DNA from: Clostridiales bacterium
GTDB lineage: Bacteria; Bacillota; Clostridia; Oscillospirales; Oscillospiraceae
Direction: 5' to 3'
Assembly (NCBI GenBank): GCA_004554585.1
Contig: SFLH01000008.1
Span: forward strand, 1 to 64,000
DNA length: 64,000 nt
Below, piece by piece: positions 17,001 through 25,151 of this stretch. Position 1 is the first letter of the stretch. Each line of letters begins with the position of its first letter. A program made the position numbers and the translations under genes. A model generated the notes under the pieces. The model saw nothing but the letters and a program-made list of their open reading frames with translations, searched no databases and was not told the origin of the DNA.

Positions 17001-18332
17001 TCACCACCCATCATCTTCATAGATGCAGGGCTGCATTTCCACCACATGCCCCAAGTGATTGGTTCGGACTGTCCAGATTGCCCCGTCTGCCAACAGCCAA
17101 GTGGGCAGGGATTCCAAATCCACCTGTGGAGCCACCAGATAGGGCAACGCCTCATGCCGGCCGATATTGCTTCCATCTTCCGTCGCGTCGTCCAGCCAGA
17201 CCAGCCGGCCATCGACTTTCCAGACTGCCGCATAGAAGGCATCCCCCTCTCTCCTCTCACTCTGGGGCTGCCAGCCGGTATCTTTTTTCAGGACCGGGGC
17301 CCAATCATCAAAACACACGGAGAATGTGCTGTCTCCGTTATTCAACTGCAGCAGGCTCAGCATAATCTCTCCGTCACAAAGGGTTTTCTGCACGATGAGA
17401 TAATCCCCAGCGCTGCTCATCGGTCGGTTGGCCGGCCCATTGGCTGCTGTTTGGGAAAGTGTGAGCATCAGCATATCTGGTGCCTCGTTTTCCCCGGCGT
17501 TCCACCGATCCAGTTGGCAGAAACCTGCGTCCTCCCACACCATACCGCTTTCCGGGTCTTTGACCCGCATGCGGAAGTTGCCGTTCTCGGAAAAGGTGAG
17601 CCATGCTGCCGGCGTATTCGACACCGGCGGACAGTAGACCCATTCCCCCTCCAATATCGCCCTCACATCAGCTTCCTTTGCAAAGTCCAAGGGATCGGAT
17701 GCGTCAAGATGGAATGTGACCCGCAGGTCCTCATCGACCACACGGGCAACCAGCGCTGCGACTTCGGCGCGGCGGATCGGCCGCTCGGGCAGGCAGGAGC
17801 CGCGCTTGTCAGAGCCGGTGAGAATCCCCATCCGATAGAGTGTGTAGACATTGTCTCTGTAATCGGCGTAGGTATAGAGGTCGGGAATGGCGCCATCGGG
17901 GATGACATTGATCTCCTTGCGCTGGGTCGGGGGGATGGCGCGGCAGACCATGTCCATGAGTTCGGCGCGCATGATGGGGTCGTTGATGAGATATTGGTCA
18001 AGCTCGTCGTCGATGATGCCGTGTTCGATGGCATATTCCATGTAGTTTTCGTACCACGGCGAGCCGTTCGTAAGGCTGATTGACCCCTCCGAGAGGAGCT
18101 GGCCGATGCAGGCAGCAATCTTCACAGCCTCCGCGCCGGTGATGCTGTCATTGGGGGCAAATACACCGTCCCCACGACCGTTGATCAGCCCGGAGCTGAC
18201 GGCGGTGTTGAGGTATTTGAGATACCAGGCATTTTTGTCCACGTCGTGAAAGCCGCCGGCGGCAAGCGCCGGGACGCCCAGCGAGAGGCTGAGCATCAGG
18301 GTAAGAATGAGCGCAAAAATACGTTTTTTCAT
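17001..18332 (-). CDS. SLH-domain surface protein with a lipocalin-like C-terminus
   Basis: 443 residues: a signal peptide, three SLH repeats (FHDVDKNAWYLKYLNTAV, SPWYENYMEYAIEHGII, YRDNVYTLYRMGILTG), then a beta-rich domain of about 220 residues (LEGEWVYCPPVSNTPAAWLTF, NFRMRVKDPESGMVWEDAGF) resembling the lipocalin-like sheets of the lipoproteins in this cluster. It is exported and wall-anchored. It is the first gene after the CTACCC-box promoter at 18466. GGGAGG lies 5 nt before the ATG. It is a close paralogue, in the N-terminal half, of the gene at 15194. Confidence 0.85.
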   Translation of the reverse strand: MKKRIFALILTLMLSLSLGVPALAAGGFHDVDKNAWYLKYLNTAVSSGLINGRGDGVFAPNDSITGAEAVKIAACIGQLLSEGSISLTNGSPWYENYMEYAIEHGIIDDELDQYLINDPIMRAELMDMVCRAIPPTQRKEINVIPDGAIPDLYTYADYRDNVYTLYRMGILTGSDKRGSCLPERPIRRAEVAALVARVVDEDLRVTFHLDASDPLDFAKEADVRAILEGEWVYCPPVSNTPAAWLTFSENGNFRMRVKDPESGMVWEDAGFCQLDRWNAGENEAPDMLMLTLSQTAANGPANRPMSSAGDYLIVQKTLCDGEIMLSLLQLNNGDSTFSVCFDDWAPVLKKDTGWQPQSERREGDAFYAAVWKVDGRLVWLDDATEDGSNIGRHEALPYLVAPQVDLESLPTWLLADGAIWTVRTNHLGHVVEMQPCIYEDDGW

Positions 18333-18465
18333 GATAGCCTCCCTTTCTTATTGCGGGTGTTTTTCGCCAGGCCCTGGCAAATCTATGGTTTCTTTGGAGC
18401 CGCTCCCAGATGACAGTGGTCCCAATCTGCCTTACAACGATTGCAGAACACTGTATTGCAGTATT

Positions 18466-18510
18466 ATTGTAGAACTTTTTCCCATCCAGCACCCTACCCG
18501 CAGCGGGTAG
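18466..18510 (-). promoter_or_regulatory. CTACCC-box promoter of the SLH operon (site c)
   Basis: The perfect palindrome CTACCCGC-A-GCGGGTAG (18494-18510) lies 22 nt from the -10 box TACAAT (18466-18471). The ATG is 134 nt from the -10, a long leader. Confidence 0.8.
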
Positions 18511-18520
18511 TCTTTCCTTT

Positions 18521-18551
18521 GAAAAAATCCACCGGCGTTCACCGGTGGATT
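18521..18551 (-). terminator. Rho-independent terminator of the sensory operon
   Basis: A 10-bp stem (AATCCACCGG/CCGGTGGATT, 6-nt loop) followed by T6 on the minus strand, 17 nt after the response-regulator stop. Confidence 0.85.
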
Positions 18552-18567
18552 CCAAGCCAATATGTTC

Positions 18568-19185
18568 TTAATACAGCGGGTTAATCCAACCGTTGGAGAT
18601 CATGTAAAAAGCCAGATCCACCGCCTTAGAAAAGCCGGTCTTTCCCAGCATGTTCGCCTTGTGGTATTTGACGGTATTTTCACTGATAAACAGCTCCCGC
18701 GCAATCTCCTTATTGGTCATGTGCTTGCACATCAGCCGGAGCACCTCCATTTCCCGGTCGGTCAGCGGAGCCTCTCCCCGGGGCAAGGGAATGGTTTTCG
18801 GTTCCGGGAAGCTGCTGCCGCCCGCCATTACCTCCCGAGCTACCGCCAGAAAATCATTTAGGCTGCGGCTCTTGTAGACAAAGCCGTTGGCCCCGGCAGC
18901 CTGAGCCCGCGGAATATACGTGATCTCGTCAAACGCCGTCATGACGATAATCTTAATCTCTCCACAGCTTTTATGGATAGCCTCCACGGCTTTCAGACCC
19001 GAAGCACCTCCCTCTGTACAGACATCCATCAGCACTAAGTCCGGATGCAGATGCTTGCAGAAATCCAAGGCATAGTCGGCATTGGACACTTCCCCCACCA
19101 CAGAAAAATCCCCCGCCGCCGTCAGTGCCGCCGCCAGCGATTCCCGCATGGATGCATGATCCTCTACGATCAGAACTTTGTTCAT
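18568..19185 (-). CDS. NarL/LuxR-family response regulator
   Basis: 205 residues: a receiver domain (KVLIVEDH, phosphoacceptor D54 in LVLMDV, VMTAF, and K in VYKSRS), a linker, then a LuxR-type HTH (LTDREMEVLRLMCKHMTNKE, ISENTVKYHKANMLGKTG). All key receiver residues are present, so it should be phosphorylated, presumably by the kinase encoded immediately upstream. Its ATG overlaps the kinase stop by 4 nt. It is one of two LuxR-HTH proteins in the cluster and a leading candidate to bind the CTACCC palindromes. That link is inference. Confidence 0.92.
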   Translation of the reverse strand: MNKVLIVEDHASMRESLAAALTAAGDFSVVGEVSNADYALDFCKHLHPDLVLMDVCTEGGASGLKAVEAIHKSCGEIKIIVMTAFDEITYIPRAQAAGANGFVYKSRSLNDFLAVAREVMAGGSSFPEPKTIPLPRGEAPLTDREMEVLRLMCKHMTNKEIARELFISENTVKYHKANMLGKTGFSKAVDLAFYMISNGWINPLY

Positions 19186-20621
19186 TTCCGTTCAGCCTCC
19201 TTTGGAACAGCGATTTCAATGCGAAAACGGGGGACAATATAGAGCTCCAGGGTGCCGCCAAGTCGGTTGATCCTGTAGCGCATCCCGCCAATGCCGCCTC
19301 CCTCCCGGATGGGCCCGGCAGGGGGAATCCCATTGTCCGTGACCGTCATACGCCAGGAATCATTCTGGAAAAAGTGGAACTGGATGCGGGTGGCATATCC
19401 GTGACGCACCGCGTTTGTGACACACTCCACCGCAATCTCGGCAAAGGTTTCTGCAACCGCAGCGTGCTCTGGCAGCTCTCCCTGAATCTCCACAGACACG
19501 TCCATGCCCTGAAAGGTTTCCCGCAGCATCTCCAGGCGATGGGCAGGGTTCGGTGTTCGGTCCTCCCGCAGCGCTGTGGGAAGGGTACGGACAAACTCCA
19601 TCAGCAGCGTTTCATCCGGCTGCTGATCGTCCCGCAGGGCCCGCAGCAGCAGGCTGATGCGCTGGCCCAGCAGGTCATGGACCCTGCCTTTGCTTCGGAC
19701 GATCTCCTCCGCCTCGCAGATGGCTTGCAGATGCTCGATGGTGTGGCGCAGCTCCTGGCCACGCTTTTCCAGGGCCTCATTCTGCCGGGCCAGGAGCGTC
19801 ACCGCATCCCACTGCGCCGTAACATCGTCAGCAGTGACCAGAACAAAGCTCCGGCGGCCCATGGGGATGTCATGCGCGGACATACTCCACACGGAGGCGT
19901 CGGGAAGGCGAAACACCTGCTGGCCGCCCAGGGCCTCCCGGGCACAGCCTACGTGGAGCTCTCCGCGCTCCAAAAGCCGCTGAAATTCCCTGCCGTTCTG
20001 CAAGGACCGGCCTGTCAGCTGCCTGGCCAGAATATCCATGCGGAGATTGCACAGCAGGATCTCCCCCTCCGGGCGGAAGAACAACAGGCCAGTATGTAGG
20101 GTATCAATTGCCTCCTTGACGGAGATGGAGGAGATCTGGGTATCAAGCTCCCGCCGGCGCATCCGGCAGATATGTATGCTGCGCAGCAGGAAATACAAAA
20201 GCGCAGCCAGGAAAAAGAAGGGATAGGCTGCCCCGGTGACCTTCTCTGTGGCGGGGAGCAGAACAGCTACTCCGCCGAGCACAAAAAACGGCCAGATCAG
20301 CTCCGTCCCCACAGCCGCAGCAACGCCCAGCACCGAGATCAGCAAAAAGGCTCCCTGCCGGGCAAGGCTGTAGGCGCTGGGCATCAAAAAGCCCCCGTAC
20401 AGACCGTACTGCACCTGGCCCAGGAGGGCGGCAAAGAGGAACAACGCTGCCAGGATGGCACACTCCATGCCGTTTTCTGCCCTGCGCGCCCATCCGGTAC
20501 GCAGGCGTCGGATGCTGTAGGAGACGGCCAGGGTCTGCAGCAAGATGCACAGCGCCGCCATCATCACCAATGCGATCAGCATCCCATGGGGGAAGCCGTA
20601 AAATTCAGCCACCTTCCTCAC
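19182..20621 (-). CDS. Histidine kinase with an N-terminal membrane domain and DesK-type H-box
   Basis: 479 residues. The first 165 hold about six hydrophobic helices (MLIALVMMAALCILLQTLAV, FLLISVLGVAAAVGTELIW). A PAS-like region follows (about 180-290), then a HisKA_3-like box (KGRVHDLLGQRISLLLRAL, His in the VHDLLGQR motif) and a HATPase_c domain with N-box (VECVTNAVRHGY) and VTDNGIPP. It belongs to the NarL-partner kinase class. The gene overlaps the upstream pseudokinase gene by 17 nt and the response regulator by 4 nt, so stoichiometry is probably coupled. The signal is unknown. Confidence 0.88.
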   Translation of the reverse strand: MRKVAEFYGFPHGMLIALVMMAALCILLQTLAVSYSIRRLRTGWARRAENGMECAILAALFLFAALLGQVQYGLYGGFLMPSAYSLARQGAFLLISVLGVAAAVGTELIWPFFVLGGVAVLLPATEKVTGAAYPFFFLAALLYFLLRSIHICRMRRRELDTQISSISVKEAIDTLHTGLLFFRPEGEILLCNLRMDILARQLTGRSLQNGREFQRLLERGELHVGCAREALGGQQVFRLPDASVWSMSAHDIPMGRRSFVLVTADDVTAQWDAVTLLARQNEALEKRGQELRHTIEHLQAICEAEEIVRSKGRVHDLLGQRISLLLRALRDDQQPDETLLMEFVRTLPTALREDRTPNPAHRLEMLRETFQGMDVSVEIQGELPEHAAVAETFAEIAVECVTNAVRHGYATRIQFHFFQNDSWRMTVTDNGIPPAGPIREGGGIGGMRYRINRLGGTLELYIVPRFRIEIAVPKEAERK

Positions 20622-23025
20622 CTCCCAGGGGTAGCATCATGCAGATCCCGATGGCATCCTCCAAATCCTTGCAGACGATTTGCCCTCCCACTGCAGATAC
20701 CGCCGTCACCAGCTCCTTCGAGAAATTCCATTGCCCGGGATCGCCGCCCGGAAGAAAGCGGAACGCCAGTTGGGTGTCCTCTGGTTCCAAGTAGCCCATC
20801 AGCGGAGAGGCGTTCTCTCTCAACGCCCAGGATATGGTCTCAAAGGCAAAATCGTAGCAGAGCGCCGCGCTGCGGATCTCCAGAGGACCAGTTTCCCCAC
20901 AGCGGATGAGGATTTGCAGCCCCGCATAGCGAGCCAGCTCCGCCAATTCATCCAGATAAATGCTCAACTCATCGCCACAAAGCGGTTCTCCTTGGCGGGC
21001 CAGAAAGAATAGGTTGCATCTGCGTTTGATGTGGCACAGACATAAGGTGATGTAAGCCGTCAGCCCCTTGGATTGCCCTGTTTCCGGCAGCGTTTCAATC
21101 AGGCGCACCAGCGATACGATACGGCGCTCCATATCACGATCCAACTGCTCAAACAAGGCCCGGTTTGCTTCCGATGTCAGCAGGCGCTTTTTGACCTCTC
21201 CCTCCTCCCGCAGCAGTGCATTGGCCGCCTCCAAACGGACCTGCACAGCTTGAATTTCCTTTTGCAGGCTGTTGAGCTGGGAAAGGTCCTCCTGCCATAC
21301 CGCCATACCGCTGCGGACGGGAACGGCATGGAGCTGTATATCCCTGTCCCGCAGCAGGGGCTTGTGTATGTCCATGCGCAGCCGTTTCCAGACCGAGCGG
21401 GAAATGGGGCGGGCCCCGGAAGAGGAGAGAACGGTACGGCCCTTCTCATCCAATAATGTCAGGCTGATAGGGGCGGAAGCAAACAGGCGCTGGTATTGGA
21501 TATTGACCGGGATCATCCCTGCACGGAGTACCGTTTCAAAGAACAAAACGGAGAGCAGGCAGACGCAGACTGTTGGGTCACTCTCCCACACCGGCGGCAC
21601 CCGCTTGATATAGGCAACAAGGTAGGCCAGCAATCCCGCACAGAACATCAGCGGGAGGATGCGGCCTCTCCAATAGGGGCTCCTGCGCCCCTGACGGAGC
21701 AAGTTCCGCAGGGCAGCGGCCAGGAGCAAGAGGGAAAAGGCAGCCACGATCCAGAATCCCGGACCGTAATAATAATCCGAGGACCAGTTCCCGCCCGGTA
21801 CAAAGCGGAATACCAACTGATGAAGATCATTGGTCAGCACCAGCAGCACCGAAAGCACATAGCCGACGAGAGGCGGCCAGAGAGGACACAGCAATCGTTT
21901 TTCTCCCTCTTTCCCTTTCAGGATCTCCGTCAGATACAACAGGGCCACCGGCAGGGCCAACTGGAAGAGATAGTAGCCATACCAGCACATCCGGCACAGC
22001 GTTCCTTCCACCAGCAACTGATACTTGAACAGCCGCAGCAGCAGCCACCCCACCATCAGCCAGCTTATCACGCCGACGACCCGGCGGACATCATGGCGGG
22101 TCACACGGTGAGATACCGTTCCTCTCCACAGCAGTATGGCAGTGGAAACCAGCACAGCAGACAGAATATGCTCTCTGAGATCTGCTGTGGTATAGAGCCG
22201 GGTATGGAAAACCTGTCGGCGCAGATCTCGGCTGCTGTCTCTGGTGAGTTCCAGAAACCGGTCATAGTCTTCCTCTCCCAGCAGATGGGCTGCCCGATAA
22301 TCCTGCGGAAAGCCTTCCGGCCTGTCCCCATTCGCCAGAGGCAGACCCGCAGACAAAAGCGCTGCATCGAATCCAGATTCCAATGCCAGCGGGACCTCCG
22401 AGAGGATCCCCATGCGATACGATACTGTCCCTTCCACAGGCACAATGATCTCATAGTTTCCCCCATCCTGATTCCAGGCGGCGGCTTCGTAGTCCAGGCA
22501 GAGCAAAACAGGGGCATCCGACTCGTTCAGCTCAAATCCTCCGTTTCGATAGAGGTCTTCCAGAAAAACCAAGGCATCCTGCTTTGTAGGCTCCTTTCGG
22601 TCCAGCCCGTAGGACAACGCACCCATGGCCAGCATATTGCGGATGACGGAATTGCTGTTCATACCAACAGGGACTTGGCTCTCCCGAAGGCTGTTCCAGC
22701 CGGTGATGACGGCGTCCGTCCGTGTGCGATCCACTGCCAGAACCACCGTGGCCGCTACATGAGGATACCAATACCGGCCAACGCCACGGTCCATCGCCGG
22801 GATCGCCTGCACATCAAAGCAGGCTACCGCATTGCCCCGGGACACCTCCACGTAGAGGGTATCCTCTGCATCCTGGAGCGTATAGCCGGAGAGGAACGGA
22901 AGCAGCGCCGTGCTGTATGTCGCGGAGCCCTCTGCCGCGGAAATCAATCGTCCTCCAGACGTTGCCGTGCTGCATCCGGTCAGCAGCAGACACAGCAGGA
23001 GGAATAACGACCATCGCCTCTTCAT
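20605..23025 (-). CDS. 7TM lipoprotein receptor with a degenerate kinase domain
   Basis: 806 residues. It begins with a lipoprotein signal (LLLCLLLTGC) and an extracellular domain of about 270 residues (ADLREHILS marks its end). Seven-helix membrane domains follow, of the histidine-kinase N-terminal 7TM type (VLSVLLVLTNDLHQLVF is characteristic). Then come a PAS-like part and a C-terminus aligned with the partner kinase but lacking the phospho-His (RALFEQLDRDMERR) and a proper N-box, so it is a pseudokinase. The ATG at 23025 overlaps the upstream stop as ATGA; the longer frame to 23076 is not needed. It probably senses an external ligand and steers the next-encoded kinase. Confidence 0.75.
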   Translation of the reverse strand: MKRRWSLFLLLCLLLTGCSTATSGGRLISAAEGSATYSTALLPFLSGYTLQDAEDTLYVEVSRGNAVACFDVQAIPAMDRGVGRYWYPHVAATVVLAVDRTRTDAVITGWNSLRESQVPVGMNSNSVIRNMLAMGALSYGLDRKEPTKQDALVFLEDLYRNGGFELNESDAPVLLCLDYEAAAWNQDGGNYEIIVPVEGTVSYRMGILSEVPLALESGFDAALLSAGLPLANGDRPEGFPQDYRAAHLLGEEDYDRFLELTRDSSRDLRRQVFHTRLYTTADLREHILSAVLVSTAILLWRGTVSHRVTRHDVRRVVGVISWLMVGWLLLRLFKYQLLVEGTLCRMCWYGYYLFQLALPVALLYLTEILKGKEGEKRLLCPLWPPLVGYVLSVLLVLTNDLHQLVFRFVPGGNWSSDYYYGPGFWIVAAFSLLLLAAALRNLLRQGRRSPYWRGRILPLMFCAGLLAYLVAYIKRVPPVWESDPTVCVCLLSVLFFETVLRAGMIPVNIQYQRLFASAPISLTLLDEKGRTVLSSSGARPISRSVWKRLRMDIHKPLLRDRDIQLHAVPVRSGMAVWQEDLSQLNSLQKEIQAVQVRLEAANALLREEGEVKKRLLTSEANRALFEQLDRDMERRIVSLVRLIETLPETGQSKGLTAYITLCLCHIKRRCNLFFLARQGEPLCGDELSIYLDELAELARYAGLQILIRCGETGPLEIRSAALCYDFAFETISWALRENASPLMGYLEPEDTQLAFRFLPGGDPGQWNFSKELVTAVSAVGGQIVCKDLEDAIGICMMLPLGGEEGG

Positions 23026-23375
23026 GGCGCCACCGGCTCTCCAGACTCCTTCATGCGCGCGGCACACTCCCGGCACAAATCCATCTCATCGCAGATGAGG
23101 AAGCAGGCGTCACAAACCAGACGCCGGCAGATGGGACATTGGCTGAATCGCTCCCTGGCCTCCTGGCCGGCCGTTAACCGGGCCCGCTGTTTCTCCCGCT
23201 GGTAGATCGCATCATAGAGTTCCTTCTTTTCCCGGTACTCAGCTGCCTGTGCCGCTTTGGAAAACGGGATACTGCTGCTGTACCAAAATTCTCCGCACAC
23301 CTCACAGCGAATGGAAAAACAGAAATACTGGGGTGTGGAGGAATCCTCAAGATGGCTGGACAACAGTTGGATCAT
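23022..23375 (-). CDS. Cys-rich (zinc-binding) small protein
   Basis: 117 residues. It has CEVCGEFW near residue 24 and a C-terminal cluster CPICRRLVCDACFLICDEMD then LCREC, plausible for two zinc sites. The middle is a charged helix (about 40-75). There is no signal or membrane helix. It starts the sensory operon and overlaps the 7TM gene by 4 nt. GGAAGGAGG lies 8 nt before the ATG. It may be a cytosolic adaptor for the sensors; no family is recognised. Confidence 0.7.
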   Translation of the reverse strand: MIQLLSSHLEDSSTPQYFCFSIRCEVCGEFWYSSSIPFSKAAQAAEYREKKELYDAIYQREKQRARLTAGQEARERFSQCPICRRLVCDACFLICDEMDLCRECAARMKESGEPVAP

Positions 23376-23395
23376 ATTGCACGCCTCCTTCCATT

Positions 23396-23421
23396 CCTAC
23401 TCCTGTTATAACAGGAGTAGG
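23396..23421. promoter_or_regulatory. Perfect 26-bp palindrome upstream of the sensory operon
   Basis: The half-site CCTACTCCTGTTA is followed directly by its exact reverse complement. It lies 6 nt before the Shine-Dalgarno of the gene starting at 23375. The outer CTACTC/GAGTAG resembles the CTACCC/GGGTAG arms of the shared box, but with wider spacing. It could be an operator or an mRNA leader hairpin. Confidence 0.6.
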
Positions 23422-23479
23422 GCCCAGTGTATATGGTCCATTGGATACTTTTGAGAAAGATATCCATTGGAGCATAGAG

Positions 23480-23517
23480 AAAGCGCACAAAACCGCTTTC
23501 CTGGTTTTGTGCGCTTT
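23480..23517 (-). terminator. Hairpin terminator after the Cache-LuxR gene
   Basis: A 15-bp perfect stem (AAAGCGCACAAAACC/GGTTTTGTGCGCTTT, 8-nt loop). The T-run is mostly within the stem (GCGCTTTCTC), so strength is moderate. Confidence 0.65.
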
Positions 23518-23537
23518 GCTATACTGGGGGACTGGTT

Positions 23538-25130
23538 TTAGAAAAGCTCCTGAAGCCTTCCGCAACGGCGAAGAAGATCAATGTACAGCATCAGTTCATC
23601 CCGAGATGCTACGCCCAGTTTCCCGTAGATGCTGCGGTTGTGTTTTCGGACTGTGCTCATACTGATAAACGCCAGATCCGGGATCTCCGCAATCTCGTGC
23701 CCATCCATGTAATATCGGAGAATATTCCGCTCCGCCTCTGTCAGCAGATCTTTGCGCGCGATAAACTGATCAAAAAGTTCTGCAATGTTGGGCGGAAGCT
23801 CTCCCTGCTCCAGCCGCTGGTTCCGCGCTCTGGCGTTCAGAAACTCTGCCAGTTCATCCACCTCCGAAATTCCGGAGGATAGCCCCTGCTCTGGCAGTTC
23901 TTCCTGTTGGAACCGCTTCAGGCTGTCGGTGATGGGCCGGACAAACCGCCGCGCCAGGAAGAAGGAAAGCGCCAACAGCACCAGGAGCAGCACCAACGCC
24001 GCGATGACCCATGTCTTCTGTACGTCGGCTGTGTATGCGGCATAGCTGTCCTGAGGAACAAGGATCGCGACAGCCCAGGCAGTATCCTCTGCTTCCCCCT
24101 TGGAGAGCGGTATGGTTTGGTGCAGGCCAATATATCGATCGGTGCCGGTATCATATTCATGATAGTATCGCCCCTGATGGATGCGGAGGGCCTCCTGGCC
24201 ATCTAAGTAGGTGCCATTGACGCTGCCAACCAGCCCTTCCGAAAGTAGGAGACGGCTGTCCTGGACAGGAGCCAACACAGTAACTGCAGAGCCGAATTGT
24301 CCCTCCACGGTGGGATAAGATAATTGGAAGTACAGGGCGCTGATCTCGACGCCACAGATACCATATACGGTCCCATCACTGCCTACAATGGGGACGCACA
24401 GCAGCATAGCGGATTCCCAGGTATCCTTCAGATCAATCCGATGGGACCAGAAATAGCGTTCCGCAGGCCGCTCCAGAGGCGCATCCATCAGTTCCCGGCT
24501 GCCTGGGATCTGATCGGTGTCAAATTCCAGATTCCATCGGTTGTGCAATTCCAGGTCCTTTTGCCGGGCAATATCCGGGATCCCGCGGAAGTAGACCACG
24601 GTAGGGGTAACCGGGCTGCTGGCACTGAGGTTGGAATAGCGTAGGTGGATGCCGCTCCTGGAGTGATCTGCCACCGCCAAAGCGGTGTTGGCCGTGGCGT
24701 TCAAAATCGCATACGCACCATTGCAATTGGCCGTCTGGAGCGTCGCATTGATCAGCGGGTACATGATCTCCTGCAGCTTTAGCAGCCGCTGCGGATCATC
24801 GTTGACCTGCTGCAGGGAGATGCCCTCCTGGACCAGCGCCCCTTCCACCTCACGACTCAGTTCTTTGGAGAGATGCAAGCTCTGGGCAGTCAGGCGATCC
24901 AGATGATTCACCAGGTTGTCTTGCGTATTTTTCAGGTGGAGTTCCAGCACTTCATGAAGCTGCTCATCGTTCCGGGAAAAGGCCCCAGCAACGGACAGAA
25001 GGAGGATCACCGCCGCAAAGACCACCAAGATCATAGAAACCCAGTAGAGCATCAATTTTCTCTGCATGCCCACGCTCTGCTTTTTGGCAAAAGCGTTCAA
25101 AGCCCGGATCTCCTTCAGTTTATTCCGCAC
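23538..25130 (-). CDS. Membrane-anchored Cache-sensor / LuxR-HTH regulator
   Basis: 530 residues: a transmembrane helix at about 27-50 (MLYWVSMILVVFAAVILLL), an extracellular double-Cache-like domain of about 300 residues (YPLINATLQTANCNGAYAIL, ICGVEISALYFQLSYP), a second helix at about 370-392 (WVIAALVLLLVLLALSFFLA), a HAMP-like stretch, and a C-terminal LuxR HTH (LTEAERNILRYYMDG, ISMSTVRKHNRSIYGKLGV). It looks like a one-component transmembrane transcription regulator that binds a ligand outside and DNA inside. It is 21 nt downstream of the solute-binding lipoprotein gene, which may deliver its ligand. It is a second candidate for the CTACCC-box binder. Confidence 0.8.
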   Translation of the reverse strand: MRNKLKEIRALNAFAKKQSVGMQRKLMLYWVSMILVVFAAVILLLSVAGAFSRNDEQLHEVLELHLKNTQDNLVNHLDRLTAQSLHLSKELSREVEGALVQEGISLQQVNDDPQRLLKLQEIMYPLINATLQTANCNGAYAILNATANTALAVADHSRSGIHLRYSNLSASSPVTPTVVYFRGIPDIARQKDLELHNRWNLEFDTDQIPGSRELMDAPLERPAERYFWSHRIDLKDTWESAMLLCVPIVGSDGTVYGICGVEISALYFQLSYPTVEGQFGSAVTVLAPVQDSRLLLSEGLVGSVNGTYLDGQEALRIHQGRYYHEYDTGTDRYIGLHQTIPLSKGEAEDTAWAVAILVPQDSYAAYTADVQKTWVIAALVLLLVLLALSFFLARRFVRPITDSLKRFQQEELPEQGLSSGISEVDELAEFLNARARNQRLEQGELPPNIAELFDQFIARKDLLTEAERNILRYYMDGHEIAEIPDLAFISMSTVRKHNRSIYGKLGVASRDELMLYIDLLRRCGRLQELF

Positions 25131-25151
25131 GGTGTTACCTCCTCTCCTGTA

